64,000 nucleotides of DNA from CAXXHQ01 sp963665265 (GCA_963665265.2 OY762224.2:1860001-1924000), one strand, 5' to 3'. Numbered from the stretch's first letter, positions 17,795-26,305 are shown. Notes: generated from the sequence alone by a model not told the origin. Translations and numbers: made by a program.

Positions 17795-18770
17795 TAGCGA
17801 GTAGGGTGGGCCGAGCTCGTAGGGTGCGTGCTCGCACGCACCAATTGCGTTCTATATCGTAGGGTGGGCCGAGCGCAGCGAGTCCCACCAAGAATAGTCT
17901 CACGCGGAGACACGGAGGACGCGGAGTTTTTTAGACAAGATTAACAAGATGTTCAGGATTCACAGGATTGTTATTTTTGAAATCCTGTTCATTATGTAAA
18001 TCCTGTCTGATTCTTATGCGTATTATTCACCGCCGAGGCGCAGAGAGCGCAGAGAAAACAAAAATGCCCGTCTCAGCGTTCTTCGCGCCTTTGCGGTAAA
18101 TCAAAAAATTGTGCTTCTTGGTGCCTTCGTGTCTTGGTGGTGAAATAGTCTTTGCGGCTGTATTGTAGCGACTTTCAACCTTCATCCCTCCGCCTTCATC
18201 CTTTTCCACGCCCAAATCCCTACGCCCTACTTTGCCGCGAAGATTGCGAGTCTGCGTCGAGTTTGCGGTCGCGAAAAAAACTTCTTCCCGCTCTTTCAGT
18301 AGGGAGAGTATTGACCGCACGTCGGCGCTCCCTCTATATTGCCCCCTAGATCAAGCGGGCGTGCTTATCCGGGGTGCGAAACTTTCGGGCATGCGTCGTC
18401 CGCCGAATCGGTTGCGGCAGGTTCATGCAACGCACAACGGAAAACGGTGCGCGGCATGTTTTCACCGCAAAGACGCCGAGAGCGCAGAGAGTGACAGTAA
18501 AGGATGAAGGAAGAGGGACGAAGGATGAAAGTCGCGCACCTTCATCCTTCATAATTCAACCCTCATCCTTCCTTCGCCCGTCTCCTTGCCCTCCGTGTCT
18601 CCGTGGTGAAAGAATTGCGGCTTTCGTGTTTTTCGCGTATTTCGTGGTTAACAACTGACGTTCGACGCAGCCTTTTGCGAAACAGGACGATACGTGCGGA
18701 CGCGAAAAGCGAATCCGTATTGAAGCGCTTTTGGGCTTTCTTATTCACACTTTCAGGGAAGGGTCATACG
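17795..18770. repeat. Repeat-filled spacer between flagellin 1 and the HAF surface-protein gene
   Basis: Almost the whole 976-bp spacer is dispersed repeat. 17805-17891 carries two GTAGGGTGGGCCGAGC units around a GTGCGTGCTCGCACGCACCA unit. 17895-17930 has CACGCGGAGACACGGAGGAC. 17931-18012 is a full palindrome of the ACAGGATT family. 18026-18146 is a GGCGCAGAGAGCGCAGAG palindrome. 18215-18235 has the CCCTACGCCCTAC word. 18461-18611 is another CGCAGAG/GTCTCCGTGGTGAAA palindrome with an AAGGATGAAGGAAG/CTTCATCCTTCAT hairpin nested inside. 18628-18655 has CGTGTTTTTCGCGTATTTCG. No gene is credible. The HAF gene promoter must lie in the last ~110 bp. Confidence 0.7.
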
Positions 18771-20957
18771 ATGACGCATGCAACGCGCTCGGTCTCTCAG
18801 CGTTTTTTCTCCGGCAGTCGAGCCTCTTGGGCGAAATTCGTCCCGGCGTTCGCCGCCATCTGCTTCCTCGCGATCGTGACGCCCAAGGCCACTGCCGGCG
18901 GGTATACGATTCAGGATTTAGGAACGCTAGGAGGCTCCACTTCGTACGTCAGTGGAATCAATGAATACGGGCAAGCTAGCGGATGGGCGGACACGACAGG
19001 GAATGTGGCTGTTCAATCTTTTTTTTATTCTAACAACACAATGACGAATATTGGGACAGCGGTCGCATCAAGTTATTCAGCGGGAATTAACGATAGCGGA
19101 TGTGTGGTAGGTTATTGCTATGACGCTTCGAGCGTATTGCATGGATTTTTATATTTCAATGGCCAGACGGTTATGCTTGATAGTTATGGAATTCAGCGAG
19201 CATACGCGAACGCCATAAATGATGCAGGAACAATTGTAGGAACATATCAACCTTCTTCAAAGCTTAAGGCATTTATATATACAAACGGAACTATCACTAG
19301 CATAGGTACATATACAAGCAGTCAGGCAGTAGATATTAATGCGCTGGGACACGTAGCAGGATATGCAAAAACAGGTACATCAACAAGATATATAGCGTAT
19401 GTATATAAAGATGGTATTGCAACTGATATTGGGTGCCTTACTGGCGGTGTAGCCAGTATTGCATATGCAATTAACAATAGAGATGATGTTGTTGGAAACT
19501 CAATGACCTCTAGTGGTGCTAACACTGCATTCTTATACTCAAATAATAATCTTACTAGTATACCTGGACTAGGAACTAGAAGCGGCGCTAATGATATAAA
19601 TGACGAAGGCCATGTCGTCGGATCATTCCTTGCTTCAAACGGAGAATATCATGGTTATATATATGCAAACGGACAGTCTCAGGACTTAAACAACTTAATT
19701 TCGCAGAGCGGCAGTTGGATGGTTGCATCAGCCAAAAGCATAAATAATCGCGGTCAGATCGGTGGAAATGGTGTTTTAACGTCCAACGGAACAACATGTA
19801 CTCACGCAATTCTCATGACCCCCACGGCATGCGTTTGGGACGGGGGCGGGGCGAACGGTTTGTGGAGCACGGCGGCCAACTGGGTCGGCGACGCAGTGCC
19901 CGTCAACGGCGCCGCGATCACCTTCGCCGGTTCGGCCAACCAATACACCGATAACTACTTGCTGTCCTACGTCGGAGCGATCACTTTCGCCAACGGCGGA
20001 TTTGACGTCGCCGGCAATCCGATAACGCTGAACGACGGCATCGTCAATACCGGGGAGAATAATTTGATATGCGATACGACCCTCGGTTTTGATCAAAGCT
20101 TCGTTAGTCTCGGCGGCATCCTTTCAGTCTACGGTAGCGTGGCCACCAACGGCAAAACACTTACGTTAAGCGGCTCCGGCTCGCATATTGTCACCGGACC
20201 TATAACGGGGACCGGTCGCCTGGCCAAAGCCGGCTCAGGTACGGCAGTGCTCAAGACGACGAACACCTACTCCGGATCGACTGCCATTTATTCCGGAACG
20301 CTGCAGCTTGGCTATCTTTGCGCGAACGGCTTAGGCGCGAACGGATCGTTCGGTTCCGGCGACGTCTACAACTATGCCGGACTGATTGTAAACAATTTCG
20401 AGGATTCGCTCGAAATCGCCAACAACATTTCCAACTCCGGAACGATTTCGGTCTATCAAACGGTAAGCGGCACGACGTTGTTTAGCGGATCGATCATGCT
20501 TAACTCTGGGGTGTTTGTTTCTAATAGCGGCAGCACTATAATCTGCGGCGGATTGAGCGATTCCGGCACTTCGGCCATCATCGTGAACGCCGGCACGCTC
20601 GTCTTAGATGACATGACCGTCAACGCGCCGCACATGAGCATCTACGTGGCGGCGGGCGCGAGTCTCGTCATCGGCGACGGATACTATTCGCTCTACTCAA
20701 TCACAGGTAGCGGAAGAGTCTCGGTTTCCGGCACAATCGCCGTGGGCGTGTTAGTCGGCGATTCCTTAATCCTGGGAAAGAATTCCGCAGGGAAAGAAGG
20801 AACCATCATGACGGCGACGCCTGAGGGCCTGGCCGTCCATTCCGTCATTCGCGACGGCGTTTCGGCGGACGGAAAGCGGTCGTTCGGTCGCGACGCGATC
20901 GTTTGGGCGGGCCTGTCGAGTGCCTGCGGAGCGCTCTTCGTCTTCCGCAAGCGATAA
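18771..20957 (+). CDS. HAF-repeat / autotransporter-associated-repeat surface protein, chimeric
   Basis: The start at 18771 has a strong AGGGAAGGG upstream and opens a signal peptide (about residues 20-42, ending TPKATAG); longer in-frame starts lack both. The product has 728 residues. Residues ~43-345 hold repeated HAF-type units (YTIQDLGTLGGSTSYVSGIN, then INDSG.VVGYCYD, INNRDDVVGNS). Residues ~350-680 are autotransporter-associated beta-strand repeats (WDGGGANGLWSTAANWVGDA and KAGSGTAVLKTTNTYSGSTA). The tail ends in AIVWAGLSSACGALFVFRKR, a hydrophobic helix plus basic residues, like a sorting anchor but without a PEP motif. Base composition shifts sharply: the line at 19261 is 20/60 G+C while that at 19861 is 43/60. 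It was probably assembled from two sources. The gene lies between the two flagellin genes and its function is unknown. Confidence 0.8.
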   Translation: MTHATRSVSQRFFSGSRASWAKFVPAFAAICFLAIVTPKATAGGYTIQDLGTLGGSTSYVSGINEYGQASGWADTTGNVAVQSFFYSNNTMTNIGTAVASSYSAGINDSGCVVGYCYDASSVLHGFLYFNGQTVMLDSYGIQRAYANAINDAGTIVGTYQPSSKLKAFIYTNGTITSIGTYTSSQAVDINALGHVAGYAKTGTSTRYIAYVYKDGIATDIGCLTGGVASIAYAINNRDDVVGNSMTSSGANTAFLYSNNNLTSIPGLGTRSGANDINDEGHVVGSFLASNGEYHGYIYANGQSQDLNNLISQSGSWMVASAKSINNRGQIGGNGVLTSNGTTCTHAILMTPTACVWDGGGANGLWSTAANWVGDAVPVNGAAITFAGSANQYTDNYLLSYVGAITFANGGFDVAGNPITLNDGIVNTGENNLICDTTLGFDQSFVSLGGILSVYGSVATNGKTLTLSGSGSHIVTGPITGTGRLAKAGSGTAVLKTTNTYSGSTAIYSGTLQLGYLCANGLGANGSFGSGDVYNYAGLIVNNFEDSLEIANNISNSGTISVYQTVSGTTLFSGSIMLNSGVFVSNSGSTIICGGLSDSGTSAIIVNAGTLVLDDMTVNAPHMSIYVAAGASLVIGDGYYSLYSITGSGRVSVSGTIAVGVLVGDSLILGKNSAGKEGTIMTATPEGLAVHSVIRDGVSADGKRSFGRDAIVWAGLSSACGALFVFRKR

Positions 20958-20987
20958 TAGCTGATCGCGCTCGTTACTAGACTAAAT

Positions 20988-21140
20988 CCGGCCTGGTTCG
21001 AAAGATCCAGGCCGGTTGCGTTTCTTGGGGAACGAATGGCCGCGAAAGAACGCTATTTTTTCACCGCTGAGACGCAGAGAGCGCAGAGAAAACAACATTG
21101 CCCGTCTCCGCGTTCTCCGCGCCTCTGCGGTAAAATTTAA
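20988..21140 (+). terminator. Terminator plus repeat cassette after the HAF gene (cassette copy 2)
   Basis: CCGGCCTGG (20988-20996), TTCGAAAGAT and CCAGGCCGG (21007-21015) form the same hairpin as after flagellin 1, followed by TTGCGTTTCTT. The downstream sequence to about 21140, including the CGCAGAGAGCGCAGAGAAAA palindrome, is nearly identical to 17597-17740. Confidence 0.8.
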
Positions 21141-21439
21141 TCGTGTTGCTTAAAAGTAGGTCAGGCGCCCCGTGCCTGACAGGATTCACCGTAGTGACGC
21201 GAAATTGTTTAGACAAGATTAACAAGATGTTCAGGATTCACAGGATTATTGCTTTTAAAATCCTGTAGATCATGTAAATCCTGTCTAATTCTTCGTTCCC
21301 TGTCTCCAACGCTCTCCTTTTCCCTCCCGCGTCGGCCGGTTCCGGCCGGTTCTTGAGCCTCGCACGGACTATTTCGGCGAAACTTTTTCGCGGTCCTCAT
21401 GATTTAGCGGGTATTATTTATGCAGAATATTCCGGTTAT
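21141..21439. repeat. Repeat-rich spacer upstream of flagellin 2
   Basis: 21209-21290 is an imperfect palindrome of the ACAGGATT family (AGACAAGATTAACAAGATGT ... CATGTAAATCCTGTCTAATT). 21294-21325 is a degenerate CCCTGTCTCCAACGCTCTCC word. The remainder has no recognised feature or gene. Confidence 0.6.
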
Positions 21440-21447
21440 GCCGATAA
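21440..21447 (+). promoter_or_regulatory. Candidate sigma-28 -10 element of flagellin gene 2
   Basis: GCCGATAA is an exact match to the FliA -10 consensus, 238 bp upstream of the start codon and followed by CCATATATAGG as in flagellin 1. The -35 region (around 21417-21427) is a poor match. The shared downstream block (GCGCACAGTCGCGATCG, CGGGCGCG) suggests both genes use equivalent promoters and long leaders. Confidence 0.45.
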
Positions 21448-21684
21448 AGCCATATATAGGGGGTTGCGCACAGTCGCGATCGGTTGGGGACGTCCGTAAC
21501 GGGCGCGAAGGGCCGACGCTGATTTTGCCATCGCTCCTGACAGGTTTTTCCCGCAATTACCGTCACGTCTGAAGCAGGCCGTCTTCGCCAAAGCGAACGC
21601 GGTTAAAAAAAGCGCGTCACGATCGGCGTTCTCTCGGCCGACGGGTTTCGCGCATGAAGGATTTATTTACGAAAGACGTCTGGC

Positions 21685-24600
21685 ATGACCCGCATTAACA
21701 CAAACGTCAGTTCTTTAGTCGCCCAAAATTCTTTGGCGAAATCCAACGTCGAGTTGAATGTCGCGCTCACTCGGTTGAGCACCGGTTTGCGCATTAACAG
21801 CGGGCGGGACGATCCTTCCGGACTAATTTCCAGTGAAATCCTGAAAAGCGATATCGCCAACGCCAACCAGGCGATCACGAACTCGCAGACGGCGAACGAA
21901 ATGATTTCGACCGCCGACAGCGCTTTGGGCGAAGTCAGCGGGATGTTGACCGATATCCGTACTCTGATTTCCGCGGCGGCCAACGACGGTACGTTGAGTA
22001 CCGATCAGATTAACGCCTACCAACAACAAATCAACGATTCGTTGCAGGCCATCAACCGCGTGGCTTCGACGACCGAGTTCCAAGGCCGCACGCTGTTGGA
22101 CGGCAGCTTGGCCTTCTCGACCTCGGGCATCGATAGCACGAAGGTGTCGGATCTCAATATTAGCCAAGCCTCGAACGGCACGCAAAAAGGGGCGATCAGC
22201 GTCAAGGTGATCGGCCAGGCCACCAAGGCCTCGTTGACCTATAGCGGTTCGACCGTGGCGACCGACACGAAGATTACGGTTTCGGGCGCCAACGGCTCGT
22301 CGGACCAAATCTCGTTGGCGGCCAACTCGTCGTTGACGACGATCGCCAAGTCGATCAATTCCTATTCCGACGCCACCGGCGTTGAGGCCGTCGTTGCGAA
22401 CGGCGTGGTCGACGTGGCCAACTCGGCGGGCAACGCGGTCATTTCGGGCACGGCGAATAACAGCGGTTTGAACATAAAGAGCCGCTTGACCGGCGCCAAC
22501 GCCTCGAACGTGAACGTCAAGTACGTTTTGAATGCGACGTCGGGCGTCCATACTTCGGCCGCCTTTACGGCCGCCTCGAATACGGACGACGCGAATGCCG
22601 GCACTTTGGTCGTCACATTGGAATCGACCGCCTGGGCGCAGACGACCACGATGAGTTTCGATGCCGCCAGCGATGCCCGCTTAACGTTAAAGTCGGCGAT
22701 GTCGGGGGCGGATTGGAACGGTTACACGTTCAATGTGACCACAACCGCGGGGGCCACGACATGGTCGGCCGACACGGCGACGAAGAAAATCACGTTGGCG
22801 TATAATGCGGGCGACGACATTGCGACAGTCATCGGGGCCGCCGCAGGCGACGCCAATTTTTCGAATATGTTCACCGTCGGCTCGAACGGCGGCGCCAATA
22901 CGGCCAACAACATTGACGTGGCGATGCTTTCGGCGAACGCTTCCGGACGGATGACCGTCGGAGCCACGACCGGCGGATTGGTTGACGCCAACGCCACGGC
23001 CAACGCGGTTCGCTACGCGATCGCCGCGAATACGGCCGCCAACGCCGCCTTGGAAGTTTCGCTCGCCAACGGCAGCGACGGCTCAGGCGTGGTCAACGCC
23101 TTTAGCGAATACGCCTATAGCGGCACGGTCGCTGAAGATAATTACATGCAAATTCTGGCGCCTTCGACCTCGCCGAACATTAAATTGTCGTTCGTCGCCG
23201 GCACGGCCAATCAGACCTTGAGCGCCAACGTATCGAACGTCGCGAAAGCTACGGGCACCTACCAATCGACCGCGGCGAACTCGTCGCTCACCATTGCGGC
23301 GAAAAACGTCGGCGAAGAGTACTCGGGCACCACGATTTCAATTCAATCGACGACGGATCCCACGTACGTTATTTACGATAAGTCGGCGAAGACGTTGACG
23401 GTCTACGCGAACGCCGCCGACATGGCCAATATGGCCCATATCGCCAACGCGATCGATAACGATCCCTACGCCAATCAGTATTGGGACGCCACGAGTTTGG
23501 GAACGAGCGCCGCCATCGCCGGAACCTCTTTCGCCACGGCGATCGATTCGACGGCGACCGGCACCGTCACGATCAACTTGGCGACCGACGCGACGGGCTC
23601 CGTGACCACTTCGGCCAACGACCTAATTAAGTTCCTCAACACGACGACCGACGAGAATCTGAAAGCTCTCGGGCTAGTCGTGACGAACTCGAGCACCAGC
23701 GCCGGCACCGGCAAATTGACCGCTACGACGTCGGACATCACGCTCAAGACGAACGGAGCGACGTATACTCCGACCTATTCTTCGGCCAATACGATCGCCC
23801 GAGGGGGCCAAACTTCGCAGTTGTCCTTCACCGCCAAAACTAAGGGCGCAACCTACGACGGCGTGAAAGTCGTCTTTGCCGACACCTTGACCTCGACTTC
23901 GGCCAGTCAAGTTAGTTTCGCCTACAGCGATACGACCAAGACTTTGACGGTCAATATTTCGTCGGGCAATACGACAGCCGCGCAGGTCGCCAACGCCTAC
24001 GACGCCTTGGGGAATTCGGACACGGTAAAGATGCAATTTACCGTCGATTCGTTAATGACTCGAGCTGCCGCCACCGGCGCGGTTTATTCGACGGACACGG
24101 CGACTCTTGCCGGCGGAGCGGGGAGCGACGGCGTTCAAGAAGGCATGAGTCTCTTGAATAAAGACGCCGCCTCGACGGCGAAAATGACCTTGCAGGCCAC
24201 CGAGTACGGCTCGGCCAACTCGGTTAAAATCGTCACCTCGACCGGCTCGTTCGCCACGGTTGACGGAAATAACATCGCGTCGAACGCGGCGTGCGGAACC
24301 GACATTCAAGCGACGATCAACGGCATCAAGGCCGTCGGCGCCGGCTTGACCGCCTCGCTGTCGACCTCGGCCTTGTCGATGGCCATTACGCTTAGCGACA
24401 CGATGGCGGCGGGCGATTCGCTCGACTTCATTATCACCGGAGGCGGCGCCCAGTTCCAATTGGGCACCCAAGTCGTGTCGAATCAGCAGGTGGTCATCGG
24501 CATCAACTCGGTGACAACTTCGACCTTGGGGAATACCGCAGGCTCGTTGGCCGACTTGTCGTCCGGCGAGAAGTACAGCCTAACCGGCGGCGACTTGACC

Positions 24601-24876
24601 ACCTCGGCCGCGATCGTAGATTCGGCGATTAATCAGATCACCACCCTTCGCGGTAAGCTCGGTACGTTGCAATCGACCACGTTGGAAACGAACATCAGTT
24701 CGTTGAGCAGCACGGTCGAGGCTTTGACCGAGGCGAAGAGCATGGTCGAAGACGCCGACTTTGCCGCCGAAACCGCGAACTTGACCAGAGCTCAAATTCT
24801 GGTGCAATCCGGTACGTCGGTCTTGAAGATCGCCAACCAAAACCCGCAAAACGTGTTGTCGTTGCTCAGCCAATAA
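21685..24876 (+). CDS. fliC: Giant flagellin, copy 2
   Basis: This is the second filament subunit gene, 1063 residues. The D0/D1 ends match copy 1 almost residue for residue (MTRINTNVSSLVAQNSLAKS at the start; SVLKIANQNPQNVLSLLSQ at the end). Central blocks such as AEDNYMQILAPSTSPNIKLS are identical, while other patches (about residues 285-420 and 530-620) are different sequence of similar length. Codon use is uniformly G/C-rich here, unlike copy 1 with its A/T-richer patches. The arrangement suggests duplication followed by patchwise replacement. The same hairpin terminator follows at 24916. A filament of two subunit types, or alternating expression, is possible. Confidence 0.95.
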   Translation: MTRINTNVSSLVAQNSLAKSNVELNVALTRLSTGLRINSGRDDPSGLISSEILKSDIANANQAITNSQTANEMISTADSALGEVSGMLTDIRTLISAAANDGTLSTDQINAYQQQINDSLQAINRVASTTEFQGRTLLDGSLAFSTSGIDSTKVSDLNISQASNGTQKGAISVKVIGQATKASLTYSGSTVATDTKITVSGANGSSDQISLAANSSLTTIAKSINSYSDATGVEAVVANGVVDVANSAGNAVISGTANNSGLNIKSRLTGANASNVNVKYVLNATSGVHTSAAFTAASNTDDANAGTLVVTLESTAWAQTTTMSFDAASDARLTLKSAMSGADWNGYTFNVTTTAGATTWSADTATKKITLAYNAGDDIATVIGAAAGDANFSNMFTVGSNGGANTANNIDVAMLSANASGRMTVGATTGGLVDANATANAVRYAIAANTAANAALEVSLANGSDGSGVVNAFSEYAYSGTVAEDNYMQILAPSTSPNIKLSFVAGTANQTLSANVSNVAKATGTYQSTAANSSLTIAAKNVGEEYSGTTISIQSTTDPTYVIYDKSAKTLTVYANAADMANMAHIANAIDNDPYANQYWDATSLGTSAAIAGTSFATAIDSTATGTVTINLATDATGSVTTSANDLIKFLNTTTDENLKALGLVVTNSSTSAGTGKLTATTSDITLKTNGATYTPTYSSANTIARGGQTSQLSFTAKTKGATYDGVKVVFADTLTSTSASQVSFAYSDTTKTLTVNISSGNTTAAQVANAYDALGNSDTVKMQFTVDSLMTRAAATGAVYSTDTATLAGGAGSDGVQEGMSLLNKDAASTAKMTLQATEYGSANSVKIVTSTGSFATVDGNNIASNAACGTDIQATINGIKAVGAGLTASLSTSALSMAITLSDTMAAGDSLDFIITGGGAQFQLGTQVVSNQQVVIGINSVTTSTLGNTAGSLADLSSGEKYSLTGGDLTTSAAIVDSAINQITTLRGKLGTLQSTTLETNISSLSSTVEALTEAKSMVEDADFAAETANLTRAQILVQSGTSVLKIANQNPQNVLSLLSQ

Positions 24877-24915
24877 TTTAGCCTGATTAAAAACGGGCGA
24901 CCGCGATAAATGCAA

Positions 24916-24955
24916 CCGGCTTGGTTCGAAAGATCCAGGCCGGCCGCGTTTCTTG
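24916..24955 (+). terminator. Terminator after flagellin 2 (cassette copy 3)
   Basis: CCGGCTTGG (24916-24924), loop TTCGAAAGAT and CCAGGCCGG (24935-24943), then CCGCGTTTCTT. The hairpin and its flank match those after flagellin 1 and the HAF gene, with one G-T pair. Confidence 0.75.
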
Positions 24956-25160
24956 GGAGCGAAATGGCCGGGAAAGAACGCATAGATCGCAGAGGAGAGC
25001 GGCTCACGCGGAGACACGGAGGACGCGGAGTTTTTTAGACAAGATTAACAAGATGTTCAGGATTCACAGGATTATTGTTGTTGAAATCCTGTACATCATG
25101 TAAATCCTGTCCAATTGCTTGCGCTCTGTCCCCTATGCCCTATTCCCTCAGCCTTTTCCG
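24956..25160. repeat. Repeats between flagellin 2 and the ferredoxin gene
   Basis: 25001-25035 (CACGCGGAGACACGGAGGAC, then GCGGAGTTTTTT) and 25036-25115 (the ACAGGATT palindrome) duplicate 17895-18012 in the same order, so the two flagellin genes carry matching 3' flanks. 25127-25150 is the CCCCTATGCCCTATTCCC word. Confidence 0.65.
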
Positions 25161-25203
25161 TGTCTTGGCGGAAAACTGCGAGTTTGCAAAAAAGCAGCCG
25201 TTT

Positions 25204-25245
25204 TTGATCTGGATCAAGGAAACAATTTGACCGGTAAGCGATAAT
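25204..25245 (+). promoter_or_regulatory. FNR/CRP-FNR-type operator and -10 element
   Basis: TTGATCTGGATCAA (25204-25217) is a perfect match to the FNR consensus TTGAT-N4-ATCAA. A -10-like GATAAT lies at 25240-25245. The operator centre would fall at about -41.5 from a start near 25252, the classic position for class II activation. This points to induction of the following gene when oxygen is low, or by a related regulator (DNR/NNR type). Confidence 0.7.
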
Positions 25246-25291
25246 TTAAGCATGGGAACGAAATAAGGCCGAGCGACTTGGAGAGCGGATC

Positions 25292-26074
25292 ATGCCGAAA
25301 CGGAATATCATTGAAATCGACGAATCGCGATGCGACGGCTGCGGCCTGTGCGCCTCGGCCTGCGCCGAAGGGGCCATTCAAATCATAGACGGCAAAGCGA
25401 AGCTGATTTCCGACGTCTATTGCGACGGGTTGGGCGCCTGCTTAGGGCATTGCCCGCAGGACGCCATTCGGATCATCCAGCGGGAGGCGGAAGATTTCGA
25501 CGAGCAGACGGTCGAATTGCATCTGAAAAAAATGGAATTCGCGAAGCGGAATCCGACGACGACGCTGACCGCGATTTCGCACCCGAAATCGGCGCATGCG
25601 GAAGGAACGCCGTGCGGCTGTCCCGGCTCGCAAGCAAGGACGTTAAACGCGAGTCCCGTCATGGTCGGAGGAGTTGGCGAGAAAGAGCAGGGGAGGGCGG
25701 CGTCAATGCCGTCGGCGTTGGGGAATTGGCCGGTTCAGTTGAAATTGATACCGCCGAACGCCCCTTATTTGCGGGAAGCCGATCTCTTGTTGGCGGCCGA
25801 CTGCGCGCCCTTCGCCTTGGCCGATTTTCATGAACGGTTGTTGCGAGGCCGACCGTTGGCCATCGCTTGTCCGAAACTGGACGACGGCGAATTTTACGTG
25901 CAAAAATTGGCGCGAATCATTCAGGAAAACGATTTGCGAAGCTTGACCGTCGCGCGAATGGAAGTGCCCTGCTGCGGCGGCTTGAGCCGAATCGCGCAAG
26001 CGGCGATCGCGCTGTCGGGCAAAGACGTGCGGTTCGACGAAGTGACCGTTTCGATCGACGGCCGCGTGATCTAA
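25292..26074 (+). CDS. 4Fe-4S ferredoxin-domain protein, anaerobically regulated
   Basis: The 260-residue cytoplasmic protein has an N-terminal ferredoxin domain with C14-x2-C17-x2-C20-x3-C24 and a second cluster region C44-x5-C50-x3-C54-P. Further conserved cysteines are CGCPG at 108-112 and a Cys pair at 227-228 in VPCCGG. This architecture is seen in ferredoxin-like proteins often found with hybrid-cluster protein or related anaerobic redox enzymes. No such partner is adjacent here. GGAGAG precedes the ATG. The perfect FNR-type box upstream supports a role in low-oxygen electron transfer; the exact reaction is unknown. Confidence 0.8.
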   Translation: MPKRNIIEIDESRCDGCGLCASACAEGAIQIIDGKAKLISDVYCDGLGACLGHCPQDAIRIIQREAEDFDEQTVELHLKKMEFAKRNPTTTLTAISHPKSAHAEGTPCGCPGSQARTLNASPVMVGGVGEKEQGRAASMPSALGNWPVQLKLIPPNAPYLREADLLLAADCAPFALADFHERLLRGRPLAIACPKLDDGEFYVQKLARIIQENDLRSLTVARMEVPCCGGLSRIAQAAIALSGKDVRFDEVTVSIDGRVI

Positions 26075-26217
26075 AATTCGCCCTTGTGCGCTAAGTGTAC
26101 GAAGAAGCCACGTCGGGGCCAGTGACGCGACTTGTTATTAACCTGAAAGCGTCGTCGGCAGGAACGTGGTTTGTCGGCAGGAGCGTAGTTTATCGTCGCG
26201 CATGTATTGGTTCTAGC

Positions 26218-26305
26218 CGCGGCAGGACCAGCGTCTCCGGCTCGGCGACGTTGCCCGTGGCCTGCTTGGTTCAAGATACTCTCATGATCGGCGGAAACTG
26301 CGGTG
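26218..26305 (+). pseudogene. Remnant of the C-terminal block of a T5SS/PEP-CTERM repeat protein
   Basis: About 60 bp (CTCCGGCTCGGCGACGTTG followed by TGGCCTGCTTGGTTCAAG) matches 30298-30357, inside the downstream 27046-30492 gene, with a few changes. It encodes VSGSATLPVACLVQDTLMIG, against VSGSATLTVACLVQDTLILG in the intact gene. No PEP anchor, signal peptide or upstream repeats remain, so it is a gene scrap. It abuts copy 1 of the ~400-bp repeat. Confidence 0.7.
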
